Shown here piece by piece: positions 1 through 8,476 of a stretch of 64,000 bases of DNA (the stretch's first letter is position 1; each line of letters opens with the position of its first letter). Under the pieces are notes generated by a model. That model saw only the letters and a list, made by a program, of their open reading frames with translations, had not been told where the DNA came from and searched no databases. This DNA comes from Gammaproteobacteria bacterium (lineage in GTDB: Bacteria > Pseudomonadota > Gammaproteobacteria > Eutrophobiales > Eutrophobiaceae), in contig JAJFKM010000017.1 in NCBI GenBank assembly GCA_021773215.1, forward strand, positions 44,734 to 108,733. Reading direction: 5' to 3'. The position numbers and the translations under genes were made by a program.

Positions 1-476
1 TCACACTCGAGATAGCACAAGCATCGGACTTACGTGTTGATACGAGTTTTATGCAATTAAATGAATTGCGCGATATTGTTCGTGAACGTATTGCTCGTAG
101 AGAAAAGGCCATCCTATCGCTACAGATTATTTCTTTTGGTTATAAAAATGGTATCCCTAAAGATTCAGACTTCGTGTTTGATTTAAGATGCTTACCAAAC
201 CCCTATTGGAAAAAACACTTACGACAATACTCCGGTAAAGATCAGCCGATTATTGAGTTTTTGTCAAAACAAGACAGTGTTATGCAAATGTTAAATGATC
301 TTGAAGGTTTTTTGGAGCGCTGGATACCGCAATTTGAAACAGATAATCGTAGCTATTTAAGCATTGCCTGTGGCTGTACCGGGGGCCATCATCGATCTGT
401 ATTTATTGCAGAACAATTAGCGAAAAAATTTACGCAACAAGGAAAACAGGTCATCATGAGACACAGAGATCTTTAA
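1..476 (+). CDS. rapZ: RNase adapter protein RapZ, C-terminal part (5' truncated by window edge)
   Basis: The frame enters from the window edge without a start (codons in phase from base 3), leaving about 157 residues, roughly the C-terminal half of a family of about 285. The family signatures DLRCLPNPYW and GCTGGHHRSV are both present; the Walker-A N-terminal half lies outside. In enterobacteria RapZ binds the small RNA GlmZ and directs RNase E to it, controlling glucosamine-6-phosphate synthase; whether that RNA exists here cannot be seen. The stop is one base before the next start, so it is probably cotranscribed with the PTS genes. The identity is secure; the regulatory role is carried over from the family. 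Confidence 0.93.
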   Translation, partial: TLEIAQASDLRVDTSFMQLNELRDIVRERIARREKAILSLQIISFGYKNGIPKDSDFVFDLRCLPNPYWKKHLRQYSGKDQPIIEFLSKQDSVMQMLNDLEGFLERWIPQFETDNRSYLSIACGCTGGHHRSVFIAEQLAKKFTQQGKQVIMRHRDL

Positions 477-477
477 T

Positions 478-879
478 ATGAGTGTAGGTGTATTAATAAT
501 TTCACATAACGGAATCGGAGCCGCCCTGTTTGGCACCGCTATCTTTATGATTAAAGACAGCCCGCTTGACGTTAAATTGTTGTCGGCTAACCGAGATAGC
601 GATGTTGATGATTTATACGAGTCAGCAATATTACTAATAAAGGAGCTCGAAACTGGCGATGGCGTGCTTGTTTTAACGGATTTATATGGTTCGACACCCA
701 ACAACATTGCAAATAGCCTGCATGAGTATGCAAATATAAATATTATCTCCGGCTTAAATCTATCCATGCTAATCCGACTTTTTAATTATCCTGATTTAAA
801 TCTTGCAGATTTAACAGAGAAAGCCTACAGCGGCGGCATTGATGGCATCACTATTAATCAGACAAATGGAAACGAATGA
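478..879 (+). CDS. PTS system EIIA component, mannose (ManX) type
   Basis: This 133-residue single-domain protein matches the EIIA-Man fold family: the N-terminal strand VGVLIISH ends in His10, the expected phosphorylated residue, and the middle contains VLTDLYGSTPNN, the conserved stretch after the second strand. It should take phosphate from HPr. No EIIB, EIIC or EIID gene is visible, so sugar uptake is not supported by the context. In many proteobacteria this rapZ-EIIA-HPr-EI set is regulatory. It begins one base after the rapZ stop and its stop overlaps the ptsH start, indicating translational coupling. Confidence 0.9.
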   Translation: MSVGVLIISHNGIGAALFGTAIFMIKDSPLDVKLLSANRDSDVDDLYESAILLIKELETGDGVLVLTDLYGSTPNNIANSLHEYANINIISGLNLSMLIRLFNYPDLNLADLTEKAYSGGIDGITINQTNGNE

Positions 880-1145
880 ATCATAAAAAAATCACCATAA
901 TAAATAAGCTGGGCTTGCATGCACGTGCAGCAGCTAAATTTGTTCAAGTCGCATCAGGTTTCCACGCTGAAATTAATGTTCATTCTGGACATCGTGAAGT
1001 CAGCGGCAAAAGCATTATGGGGATTATGATGCTGGCTGCAGGAAAAGGAGCTGAGATTGAAATTAAAACCATAGGTCCAGATGAAGATGAGGCCATGGCT
1101 GCTATACAAGCCTTGATAAATAATAAGTTTGGCGAGGACGAATGA
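876..1145 (+). CDS. ptsH: Phosphocarrier protein HPr
   Basis: This 89-residue protein has the two HPr landmarks at canonical positions: the phosphorylated His15 in GLHARAA and Ser46 in SGKSIMGIMML, the site used by HPr kinase in lineages that have it. It relays phosphate from enzyme I to EIIA. It overlaps the EIIA gene by four bases and the ptsI gene by four bases (ATGA junctions), so the three proteins are probably made in a coupled fashion. Length and motifs are normal. Confidence 0.96.
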   Translation: MNHKKITIINKLGLHARAAAKFVQVASGFHAEINVHSGHREVSGKSIMGIMMLAAGKGAEIEIKTIGPDEDEAMAAIQALINNKFGEDE

Positions 1146-2890
1146 CGATATCGATTCAAGGTGTCAGTGTTTCCCGAGGGATTGCCATAGGGCAGATTCA
1201 TATTGTTCAACATGATCAGCTCGATGTACGCGAATACAGCATTCGTAACTCACAGATTGAAGATGAACTCTCACGCTTTAATAATGCAATTGCCGATGCA
1301 CGTCAGCAATTACGCGCTATACGCGATCATATTCCAGTTTCAACATCGGTTGATATCTCTGCATTCATAGATACACACTTATTAATGCTGGAAGATATAA
1401 CCCTCACAGAAGAACCCAAACGAATTATTAAAGAGCGTTTATGCAATGCTGAATGGGCATTAAAATTACAACGCGATGCATTAGTTAATGTCTTTGATGA
1501 AATGGCAGATGCTTATCTTCGTACACGCCGCGATGATGTGGATCATGTTGTAAATAGAATCCTACGTGTTTTATTAAAACAAAAACCTTTATTACACGAG
1601 GTCCCTGACGACCATTTAAAAAATAGAATTATTATGGGCGACGATCTAACGCCGGCCGATACTGTGTTGATGCAACACTATGGAATCGCTGCCTTTGCGA
1701 CAGAGTTCGGTGGTCCAACATCACACACGGCAATCCTGGCAAGAAGCCTGGGCATCCCTGCCGTCGTCGGCTTACACAGTGCTCGTCGCTTTGTTAAGAA
1801 TGATGACATGGTTATTATTGATGGCAGTACAGGCATGCTGTTGGTAGACCCTGACAAATCTACCAAAAGCTATTACGAAAAAAGACAACGGGAAGTAAAA
1901 CGCTACTATTCATCTCTCGGAAAACTTAAGAATGCCCCGACAGAGTCCTTAGACGGTATACCGATTACCCTTACCGCTAATATTGAATTACCCAAAGACT
2001 TTGAAACTGTAAGAGATGTTGGTGCAAAAGGCGTTGGCCTCTACCGCACCGAATTTCTCTATATGAACCGAGAAACACCACCAGACGAGGATGAGCACTT
2101 TGAAACATATTTAAATGTACTTAAAGCCTTACGCGGACTTCCTTTAACGATACGAACACTCGATCTAGGCGCCGACAAACAAGTCGATGGCGCTGGCAGC
2201 CAATCAGGTCAGGTTGGATCAAATCCGGCTCTGGGTTTACGCGCGATACGATTATGTTTAAAAGAACCCGAATTATTTCGCCCACAATTGCGCGCAATTT
2301 TAAGGGCTTCCGCCCACGGTCCGGTAAAAATAATGATCCCGATGCTGACTAATATTCAAGAAATGCAACAAGTCTTGCAAATACTTGAGGACATAAAGGC
2401 CGACCTGGATAATGAATCTATAGATTATGATGCTGATATAAAGATTGGCGGCATGATTGAAGTACCCGCAGCTGCCATATGTGCCGCCATCTTTGCAAAA
2501 AAACTCGATTTTCTTTCCATCGGCACAAACGACTTAATCCAATACACCATGGCAATAGATCGAGTTAACGACGAAGTTAATTATTTATATGACCCATTAC
2601 ATCCGGCGGTATTAAAGCTAATAGAAACGACTATTAAGGCCGGGGAAAAAGCCAACATCCCTGTTTCAATGTGCGGTGAAATGGCGGGCGAAAAAGAATA
2701 TACGCAATTATTGCTAGGCTTGGGGCTTAGAGAATTCAGTTTGCACACCGCAGCACTATTAGAAATTAAAAAAATTATAAATAACACCAATATCGACGAA
2801 CTGGGTAAATTAATTAAAAAAGTTCTCAACACCTCCTCTGGAGCAGAAGTAAAATTATTACTTCAGCGTTTAAATACAGACCAGATATAA
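1142..2890 (+). CDS. ptsI: Phosphoenolpyruvate-protein phosphotransferase (PTS enzyme I)
   Basis: This 582-residue protein has the full enzyme I layout: an N-terminal HPr-binding helical region, the swivelling phosphohistidine domain with active His195 in GGPTSHTAILARS, and a C-terminal PEP-binding TIM barrel with GLYRTEFLYM, DLGADKQ, the Mg-binding region SIGTNDLIQY and the catalytic-Cys segment VSMCGEMAG. It autophosphorylates from PEP and passes phosphate to HPr. The start overlaps the ptsH stop. It is the last gene of the rapZ-PTS run; 77 bases separate it from mgtE. Confidence 0.96.
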   Translation: MTISIQGVSVSRGIAIGQIHIVQHDQLDVREYSIRNSQIEDELSRFNNAIADARQQLRAIRDHIPVSTSVDISAFIDTHLLMLEDITLTEEPKRIIKERLCNAEWALKLQRDALVNVFDEMADAYLRTRRDDVDHVVNRILRVLLKQKPLLHEVPDDHLKNRIIMGDDLTPADTVLMQHYGIAAFATEFGGPTSHTAILARSLGIPAVVGLHSARRFVKNDDMVIIDGSTGMLLVDPDKSTKSYYEKRQREVKRYYSSLGKLKNAPTESLDGIPITLTANIELPKDFETVRDVGAKGVGLYRTEFLYMNRETPPDEDEHFETYLNVLKALRGLPLTIRTLDLGADKQVDGAGSQSGQVGSNPALGLRAIRLCLKEPELFRPQLRAILRASAHGPVKIMIPMLTNIQEMQQVLQILEDIKADLDNESIDYDADIKIGGMIEVPAAAICAAIFAKKLDFLSIGTNDLIQYTMAIDRVNDEVNYLYDPLHPAVLKLIETTIKAGEKANIPVSMCGEMAGEKEYTQLLLGLGLREFSLHTAALLEIKKIINNTNIDELGKLIKKVLNTSSGAEVKLLLQRLNTDQI

Positions 2891-2967
2891 ATATTTTTCT
2901 CCTCCTTAAAACAGTCTTCTTAGCATTGAACTGCAAGCACTGTTAGACTCTCGTTCACAAACTTTAA

Positions 2968-4332
2968 GTGAAGCTTATGGACGATACTACTCAACAGGAT
3001 ACTGAAATGTCTGCCGTCGACTCATTACATGAGGCGCTGGAACAGGAAGATATTGAGCTTGCGCGCGACATAATTGCAGCACTACATTCATCCGAGATTG
3101 CAGATGTCATCGAAAGCATGCCGAGTCGTGATCGCGACAACGCCTGGCAATTAATCGATCCTGAACTGGAAGGTGATGTGCTCTCGCATATGCAAGATGC
3201 AGTACGAGCAGAGTTTCTCGAACAAATGCATCCGAACAAACTCGCTGATGCAACCAAAAACCTTGATGCCGATGATGTTGCAGACATATTGCAAGATCTC
3301 CCAGAGGATGTTGCAGACACCGTCCTACGTTCAATGGATGAACAAAATTTGCAACGCCTGTCTTCAATCCTCACCTATCCGGAAGATACCGCCGGTGGTT
3401 TGATGAATATTGATGTTGTGTCCGTACGCGCGGATGTTTCATTAGATGCGGTTGCGCGTTATCTTCGTTTATTGGGGGAAATACCAGCAAAGACAGATAA
3501 CCTAATGGTAGTTGATCGTGAAAATAATTATCTGGGCGTACTGCCATTAACTGAGTTACTGGTCAGAGGTCCGGAAACGACCGTCGGCGCCTGGATGGAA
3601 GAAGAGGCCTATCTTTCTGCCAACACACCTAAAGCAGAAGTCGCAAAACTTTTCGAACAACGTGACTTGGTATCTGCTGCTGTGATAGATGATGAAGGTC
3701 ATTTGCTAGGACGTATCACAATCGATGACGTCGTCGACGTTATCCAGGAAGCAGCTGAACAAGCCGTGAGAAGTATGGCCGGTTTGGGTGAAGACGATAT
3801 GTTCTCGCCGGTATTCGTCACCACGAAACGTCGCGCAATTTGGCTGGGCATAAACCTACTTACCGCATTCCTCGCTGCATGGGTTATCGGTCGCTTTGAA
3901 GACACCATCCATGAACTTGTCGCGCTCGCAGTCCTTATGCCCGTCGTTGCCGGCATGGGCGGAATCGCTGGTAGTCAAACGCTTACCATTGCAATACGTG
4001 GTATCGCGCTCGGACAAATTGTTAAAACCAATATCAAACCACTACTCATTAAAGAACTCACCGTTGGTACAATAAACGGCATTTTATGGTCATGTGTTGT
4101 CGCCACGATAGTTATTCTCTGGTTCGACAGTCTATTACTTGGCGTCGTCATCGGCGTATCAATGATCATCAACCTCGTCATCGCAGCTTTTGCTGGCGCC
4201 ATGATTCCATTGGTGCTTAAACGTTTCGGAATTGATCCTGCTATCGCAGGTGGTGTGATATTAACTACCGTTACTGATGTTGTAGGGTTTATGTCATTCT
4301 TGGGGCTTGCGACTATTTTTCTTGTTGCGTAG
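2968..4332 (+). CDS. mgtE: Magnesium transporter MgtE
   Basis: About 450 residues with the MgtE order: a soluble acidic N domain of MgtE repeats (residues ~20-135, EIADVIESMP and DDVADILQDLPED), two CBS domains (~140-260) that sense Mg2+, a connecting helix, and about five membrane helices (~285-454) with the pore signature PVVAGMGGIAGSQTLT. It acts as a gated Mg2+ channel in the inner membrane. The first possible start is GTG at 2968; an ATG at 2977 is equally plausible and neither has a strong ribosome binding site. A terminator hairpin overlaps its stop codon. Confidence 0.94.
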   Translation: MKLMDDTTQQDTEMSAVDSLHEALEQEDIELARDIIAALHSSEIADVIESMPSRDRDNAWQLIDPELEGDVLSHMQDAVRAEFLEQMHPNKLADATKNLDADDVADILQDLPEDVADTVLRSMDEQNLQRLSSILTYPEDTAGGLMNIDVVSVRADVSLDAVARYLRLLGEIPAKTDNLMVVDRENNYLGVLPLTELLVRGPETTVGAWMEEEAYLSANTPKAEVAKLFEQRDLVSAAVIDDEGHLLGRITIDDVVDVIQEAAEQAVRSMAGLGEDDMFSPVFVTTKRRAIWLGINLLTAFLAAWVIGRFEDTIHELVALAVLMPVVAGMGGIAGSQTLTIAIRGIALGQIVKTNIKPLLIKELTVGTINGILWSCVVATIVILWFDSLLLGVVIGVSMIINLVIAAFAGAMIPLVLKRFGIDPAIAGGVILTTVTDVVGFMSFLGLATIFLVA

Positions 4333-4349
4333 GCAACAGGTTTTTATTT
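4321..4349 (+). terminator. Intrinsic terminator at the mgtE stop codon
   Basis: CTTGTTGC and GCAACAGG form an 8-bp stem with one G-T pair, with loop GTAG, followed by TTTTTATTT. The loop contains the mgtE stop codon TAG, so the left arm is coding and the right arm is not. It should end mgtE transcription before repeat copy A. Confidence 0.6.
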
Positions 4350-4381
4350 CACGTTAGTCTTTTAGTTAATCATTCTTCTTT

Positions 4382-4599
4382 GCATTGGTTTCGCCTTTTA
4401 CGGCGAGTTAGTTTCTCTTGCATGCCCAAGAGATAAGTAACCAAAGAGAAGTGCACCCCAATGACTTGTCCTGCGGATACCCTCGGCATTCTCCTATTTA
4501 AATGGCACGCGCATACGGACTCCTGTCCTAATGCGCTCTCGCAACATCCATGTTGCTCAACTATTAAAATAGAAAAATGCCTCAGCAAGTCAAAAGGGG
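4382..4599 (-). repeat. Structured dispersed repeat, copy A
   Basis: Alignable along its whole length with copies at 6209-6429 and 61320-61581; it is inverted relative to the first of these. Shared blocks include GCATTGGTTTCGCCTTTTA, ACCCCAAT, CTTGTCCTGCGGATACCCTC and a tail near CAGCAAGTCAAAAGGGG. Paired elements: a hairpin around 4408-4440 (CTCTTG/CAAGAG core), a long stem (GGCATT...CTATTT with AAATAG...AATGCC) enclosing two smaller hairpins, GCAAC/GTTGC and GCGCAT-GGAC/GTCC-ATGCGC. The stems are kept although the sequence differs from the other copies. An open frame across it is not a credible gene. It fills most of the 394-bp gap between the convergent mgtE and SGNH genes. Confidence 0.85.
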
Positions 4600-4726
4600 A
4601 TTTAAAAACAGAGCAATACAGAATTATTTAATGACAGAAATCGGCCAGAAGCGGTAGTTAATAAGATTTATTAAAAGCTACTGTTTCATACTGAAAGCGG
4701 ACTGTCTGGTCGAGCACGTCGGTTGG

Positions 4727-5827
4727 CTAGTTTTTAAATAATGAATTATAAACATCTGATGCTTTTATTTTCATTGCAACTAAATTATGGCCAGCTTTAT
4801 TCCAATGTGCATCTGATGGAAATTCAAATCTAATGCCTTCGGATTCATGCTTTTTTATGAATATCGTTTGCATATCAATAACTTCATATCCCTTTGCCAC
4901 CGCGACTTCGATGAAATATTTGCGCATTAGGTCAAAATATGAACCATTAGCATTCATTAGTCTCATCGGGTTATAAAGGTGCGGTCTCATCCCATCTATA
5001 ACAAATAGTATTTTTTCCCTTCCCAAAAATGTTTGAAGTGGCAATTCTTCATAAAATCTATCAACAGCTCTTTTTGAATCTGAAATGCGACCTTCATCGA
5101 AAACAGCTGGTGTGTTACCAACATATTGCTCTTCATCATTACCTGTATCATTATTAAATATATTTTTCATGGACTGCCAATTTAATTGCATATTGAGAAT
5201 TAAATATCGGATGAGTGCTGATTGTCTTGATAAACGCTTAATTAATGTTGGCTGATAGTCTACTCTCACGAGATCCAAACCATCAGAGAAATAGTGAAAA
5301 CCAGGAGCGTTCTTGTATTTAGTCAAGCTTTCATCAAAATCATTTCCAACAATAATGAAAACGAGCGCGTTGGAATTAAGCTTACTAGTAGCATAATTAG
5401 CATACGCCAAATAAGTCGACAATGGGCTTCCAGAGGCGCCGAAGCTATATACTCTGCCCTTACCAACAGTCTCTTGTGACAGTATACCGTGCATTGTATT
5501 CTCATTTTCTACTTGAAATGCTTCAACGTAACTATCTCCAATAATTGCTAGTAAGGGTGATTTTTCCTCTGGAGAGTAATTTTGATCATTCAAAAACCCA
5601 TAATTATTTACATGCTTTTTAGTAACAATAGAGAAGTTAGGTCCACGAGACCAAATGACATCTCTATCTTCTTTAAATCGAATTACTGGGTTTGTTGCGT
5701 TTACAGGTAACGTCATCAAGCTGTCTGCCACTGGTAGCATCGTGAAAATCACTTCAAGAATAATAATTGATAAAAATATTCCAAAGAGAATTGATAAAAA
5801 TGGAAGTATTATCTTTTTTAGTGTCAT
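4727..5827 (-). CDS. Membrane-anchored SGNH/GDSL-type hydrolase
   Basis: This 366-residue protein has one N-terminal membrane helix (residues ~7-30), so the rest probably faces the periplasm. The SGNH blocks are visible: IIGDSYVEAF with nucleophile Ser99, a glycine block around FGASGSP, GNDFDES as the Asn block, and a C-terminal DAHW with Asp339 and His341. The family includes esterases and O-acetyl-glycan hydrolases or transferases; the substrate cannot be told. The gene stands alone between inverted repeat copies A and B and is AT-rich to the eye. Its divergent neighbourhood gives no pathway clue. The fold assignment is firm and the function open. Confidence 0.75.
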   Translation of the reverse strand: MTLKKIILPFLSILFGIFLSIIILEVIFTMLPVADSLMTLPVNATNPVIRFKEDRDVIWSRGPNFSIVTKKHVNNYGFLNDQNYSPEEKSPLLAIIGDSYVEAFQVENENTMHGILSQETVGKGRVYSFGASGSPLSTYLAYANYATSKLNSNALVFIIVGNDFDESLTKYKNAPGFHYFSDGLDLVRVDYQPTLIKRLSRQSALIRYLILNMQLNWQSMKNIFNNDTGNDEEQYVGNTPAVFDEGRISDSKRAVDRFYEELPLQTFLGREKILFVIDGMRPHLYNPMRLMNANGSYFDLMRKYFIEVAVAKGYEVIDMQTIFIKKHESEGIRFEFPSDAHWNKAGHNLVAMKIKASDVYNSLFKN

Positions 5828-6208
5828 CGTTTAACCCTGAATCTGTATTATTAAATAGCCCAATTTGTTGTTAAGTAGTCCTTTGCTCTAAGGACGTGTA
5901 GGTTGGATATTAAAGAGTAATAAGTACGTTCTATTCACAAGGAAATATTTTGTGCTGCATTGCTGCCCCTTCTTTTAAAAAATTAATATATTTAGCTTTA
6001 CTGATTTTAATTCTTAATATCTAGAGAACTCTCTTTGCGGGTGTCTCTGATCTTACTGAACATCTGCTTTAGGTTGCTGCATATTAACATTATAAGTAAT
6101 TACAAATAGCGGACGTTGCTAATATTGTTTGGAATTGACGCAACCCAATTCAAAGAGATGATATTCAAACTCTCTTAACATACTCCATATGAGGCAGGTT
6201 TTATTAAG
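5828..6208. other. Gene-free AT-rich stretch upstream of the SGNH hydrolase
   Basis: About 380 bases hold no credible reading frame. It must contain the promoter of the leftward SGNH gene, but no convincing -35/-10 pair stands out. A short hairpin, GTCCTT/AAGGAC at 5878-5895, has no T-tract. The right end abuts repeat copy B. Confidence 0.5.
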
Positions 6209-6429
6209 CCCCTTATGGCTTGCCGAGGTGTTGTTATATTTCATCGGTTGAGCTACAGGGATGTAGCGAAAGCGTATTGGCGACAGGGACGTCGCCTATA
6301 CGCGTGCCGTTGAAATATAACAACGCCGAGGGCACCCGCAGGGCAAGTTATTGGGGTGGCCTTTCTTTTAGTTACTTTTCTTTGACCAATCAAAGAAAAG
6401 TAACTCGCCATAAAAGGCGAAACCAATGC
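6209..6429 (+). repeat. Structured dispersed repeat, copy B (best-formed copy)
   Basis: The clearest copy. A 14-bp perfect stem, GTTGTTATATTTCA (6230-6243) with TGAAATATAACAAC (6311-6324), is extended outward by CTTGCC/GGCAAG (6219-6224 with 6342-6347). Inside lie GCTAC-AGGGAT-GTAGC and the compound hairpin GCGTA-GGCGAC-AGGGAC-GTCGCC-TACGC. Downstream is a separate perfect 15-bp hairpin AGTTACTTTTCTTTG/CAAAGAAAAGTAACT with a 6-base loop (6369-6404), then GGCGAAACCAATGC. The frame that crosses it is not a credible protein. It is in the opposite orientation to copies A and C. Confidence 0.87.
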
Positions 6430-6474
6430 GTAGAATAATCGTTACCTTAATGGCAACGCCATAATAAAAACCCA

Positions 6475-6879
6475 CTACCAGCTATTTATATCCCTCAAAT
6501 ATTTATTTAAATATTTCAATTTAAATTCATCCAGACTCCATGGCTCATCTGCCAGACGATCCTTGTATTCATCTTTGATCACATAAACAAATGCTTGTTG
6601 CGTCTCATCGAGAATATCAACCAAACAACGCTCATATAAAACATCTTCAAACTGATCGAGCAGGACTAATGCATGGTCACCGACTTCCTTATACAAAATG
6701 CCATCTATAGATTGAGATGGATTTTTTATAATTCCTGGATAGGTTCTGTTTTTGATCTTTAAACATTGATAGCCGTTTAACCTTGCGGGCAAAGACGGCA
6801 GGTCTAGACCTGTGACTAATTTCATTACTTCGGTTATTTGTAGCGTGCCGTAGGTAAAGACAGAATGAGAGAAACTCAT
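6475..6879 (-). CDS. Gamma-glutamylcyclotransferase / AIG2-like family protein
   Basis: This 134-residue protein begins with the family signature FTYGTLQ (residues 8-14), which binds the gamma-glutamyl group, and has the catalytic-glutamate motif LDQFEDVLYER with Glu78. This matches the small cyclotransferase-like fold that removes gamma-glutamyl groups as 5-oxoproline or cleaves gamma-glutamylamines; the exact substrate is unknown. It lies 25 bases downstream of thrB on the same strand and may be cotranscribed with it. Confidence 0.8.
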   Translation of the reverse strand: MSFSHSVFTYGTLQITEVMKLVTGLDLPSLPARLNGYQCLKIKNRTYPGIIKNPSQSIDGILYKEVGDHALVLLDQFEDVLYERCLVDILDETQQAFVYVIKDEYKDRLADEPWSLDEFKLKYLNKYLRDINSW

Positions 6880-6904
6880 AACGAAATCGTTGCCGCCAAG
6901 TTGA

Positions 6905-7858
6905 TCAATGTTGCCACATCTCCATCAACTCATCAGGAAAATTAACACGATGCTCAATGATCTTTTTAAACACATCGGGATCTTTAATATGCGTCATCTC
7001 ACCATCACGTGGAAAGTATTTATCTTGTAGTCGTGATAACCAGAAACGTAATGCTGCGGCACGAAGCATCGCTTGCCATGCATCACGCTCATCTTGCGCT
7101 ATAGGTCGTACTGTTTGATAGGCCTCTAGCAAGGCAGCAGAATTTTTCTTATTGCGATCATCTTCGCCATTCATGCACCAGTCATTAATAGTCACTGCAA
7201 GATCATAAATTGACAGCCCATTGTATGCATAATAAAAATCGATCATGCCGGTGAGTTCATCGCCGATAAATAACGCGTTGTCTCGGAATAGATCGGCATG
7301 AATTACAGAATTTGGTAACTCACCCAATTTAGTTGTCTCATGATAGGTGAGCTCTTGTTGTAGCAAGGCCTGTTCTTCTTGATTTAACTTCGGCATGACG
7401 CGCTCGGCCGTTTGTACTCGCCAGTCAATCCCACGCGAAGCTTGTCGTTCAAATTTAAAATCACTGCTCGCTACATGCATACGTGCCATATGCACGCCTA
7501 TCGCACGGCATTGTTTTTCATTGGGGATATCGATACTGGCACCGTTTAACCTTTTTACCAAAGCGGTAGGTCTGCCGTTTAAAACACGGAGATAGTCTCC
7601 CTCCTTATCTTTAACAGGATGCGCAGTAGGAATGTTTGCTTCGGCTAAAAAAGCCATTAGTTCAAGAAAATAGGGCAGCTCTTCCAGAGAGAGTTCTTCA
7701 AACAAGGTCAACACATATTGACCTTTGCTGGTGGTAACAAAGTAGTTAGTGTTTTCTATGCCGTCGCTGATGCCGGTGAATTGCTGCAACTGTCCGAGCG
7801 AATAATTTTCAAGGAACTCATCGAGTTCATGCGGAAGAACATTTGTATAAACCGACAT
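6905..7858 (-). CDS. thrB: Homoserine kinase (protein-kinase-like, ThrB type II)
   Basis: A 317-residue aminoglycoside-phosphotransferase-fold kinase. The nucleotide-binding lobe is at the N terminus (GISDGIENTNYFVTT). The catalytic motif VIHADLFRDNALF carries the Asp and Asn, and FYYAYNG after the metal-binding Asp of MIDF is typical of the homoserine kinase form found in Pseudomonas and relatives rather than the GHMP type of E. coli. It phosphorylates homoserine in threonine synthesis. The neighbouring DUF2782 gene and polA reproduce a common gammaproteobacterial order. Confidence 0.9.
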   Translation of the reverse strand: MSVYTNVLPHELDEFLENYSLGQLQQFTGISDGIENTNYFVTTSKGQYVLTLFEELSLEELPYFLELMAFLAEANIPTAHPVKDKEGDYLRVLNGRPTALVKRLNGASIDIPNEKQCRAIGVHMARMHVASSDFKFERQASRGIDWRVQTAERVMPKLNQEEQALLQQELTYHETTKLGELPNSVIHADLFRDNALFIGDELTGMIDFYYAYNGLSIYDLAVTINDWCMNGEDDRNKKNSAALLEAYQTVRPIAQDERDAWQAMLRAAALRFWLSRLQDKYFPRDGEMTHIKDPDVFKKIIEHRVNFPDELMEMWQH

Positions 7859-7958
7859 AGTACTTTTATATTTGTCAGGAGTTGTCTGTTTGTTCCCGAT
7901 AAGAACAAACAGAGTAGTAAGCTATGATTTGTTATTACTCAGTCAAAACAGAATCAAA

Positions 7959-8297
7959 TTACCAGGTAAACAAGACCCATTCAGGAACTGCCGGATCCTG
8001 TAACTCGTACTGATGATCCATCTCCCCGTCTCCATCAAGATCCTTCATATAATATACAGGACCAACGGCAGGCGTTACCTTAACCATATAGAGCTGGCCA
8101 TTGATCCGATATTCTTCTATCACGGAATCTTCTTTCCGGATGATGGTTACTTCAGGCTCAATATTTTCACCCGTTTCTAGTGGATCAGGCAGAACTGGCG
8201 GTTCAGGGACGGGCTCTAGACCGCCCGGATTTGAATTGCCTGCCATTACAGCCGTTGAAGCCATAAAGAGTATTAATGAGATTAAAAACTTTTTCAT
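7959..8297 (-). CDS. DUF2782 family exported protein
   Basis: This 112-residue protein has a signal peptide (residues ~1-19, ending at AVMA), a proline-rich linker (EPVPEPPVLPDP) and the conserved core EVTIIRKEDSVIEEYRINGQ followed by YMVKVTP and GPVYYMKDLDGDG of the DUF2782 family. The function is unknown; family members usually sit beside polA or thrB, as here. It is probably periplasmic. It is transcribed away from polA across a 179-bp gap that must hold both promoters. Confidence 0.85.
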   Translation of the reverse strand: MKKFLISLILFMASTAVMAGNSNPGGLEPVPEPPVLPDPLETGENIEPEVTIIRKEDSVIEEYRINGQLYMVKVTPAVGPVYYMKDLDGDGEMDHQYELQDPAVPEWVLFTW

Positions 8298-8476
8298 TCT
8301 GCCTTTCCTTTACAGGTATTGGGAACCTACTTTACCACCTCAATCTGCTTAGATGAAGTAGATCGATATTCATATTGAATATTAGATATTAGCGCCTGCA
8401 AAAGTCTGAGATTTTTCCTTGAAGCTGTCATAATTTAGCCTCTTGAAACCTTAATCACTCAAATATTCGATACCCT

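Noticed and set aside
2991-3374. 127-codon minus-strand frame opposite mgtE
   Set aside because: Ser/Cys-rich shadow of the acidic MgtE N domain, not a protein-like composition.
4370-4588. 72-codon open frame on the minus strand
   Set aside because: It lies entirely in repeat copy A; similar short frames occur in the other copies only because of the repeat, and the stems rather than codons are conserved.
5878-5895. Hairpin GTCCTT/AAGGAC upstream of the SGNH gene
   Set aside because: Short stem without T-tract or neighbouring gene end.
6220-6438. 72-codon open frame on the plus strand
   Set aside because: Reads through repeat copy B and shares no consistent reading frame pattern with the other copies.
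6992-7007. Partial parS-like core CACGTGGAA in thrB
   Set aside because: The left half of the consensus does not match.
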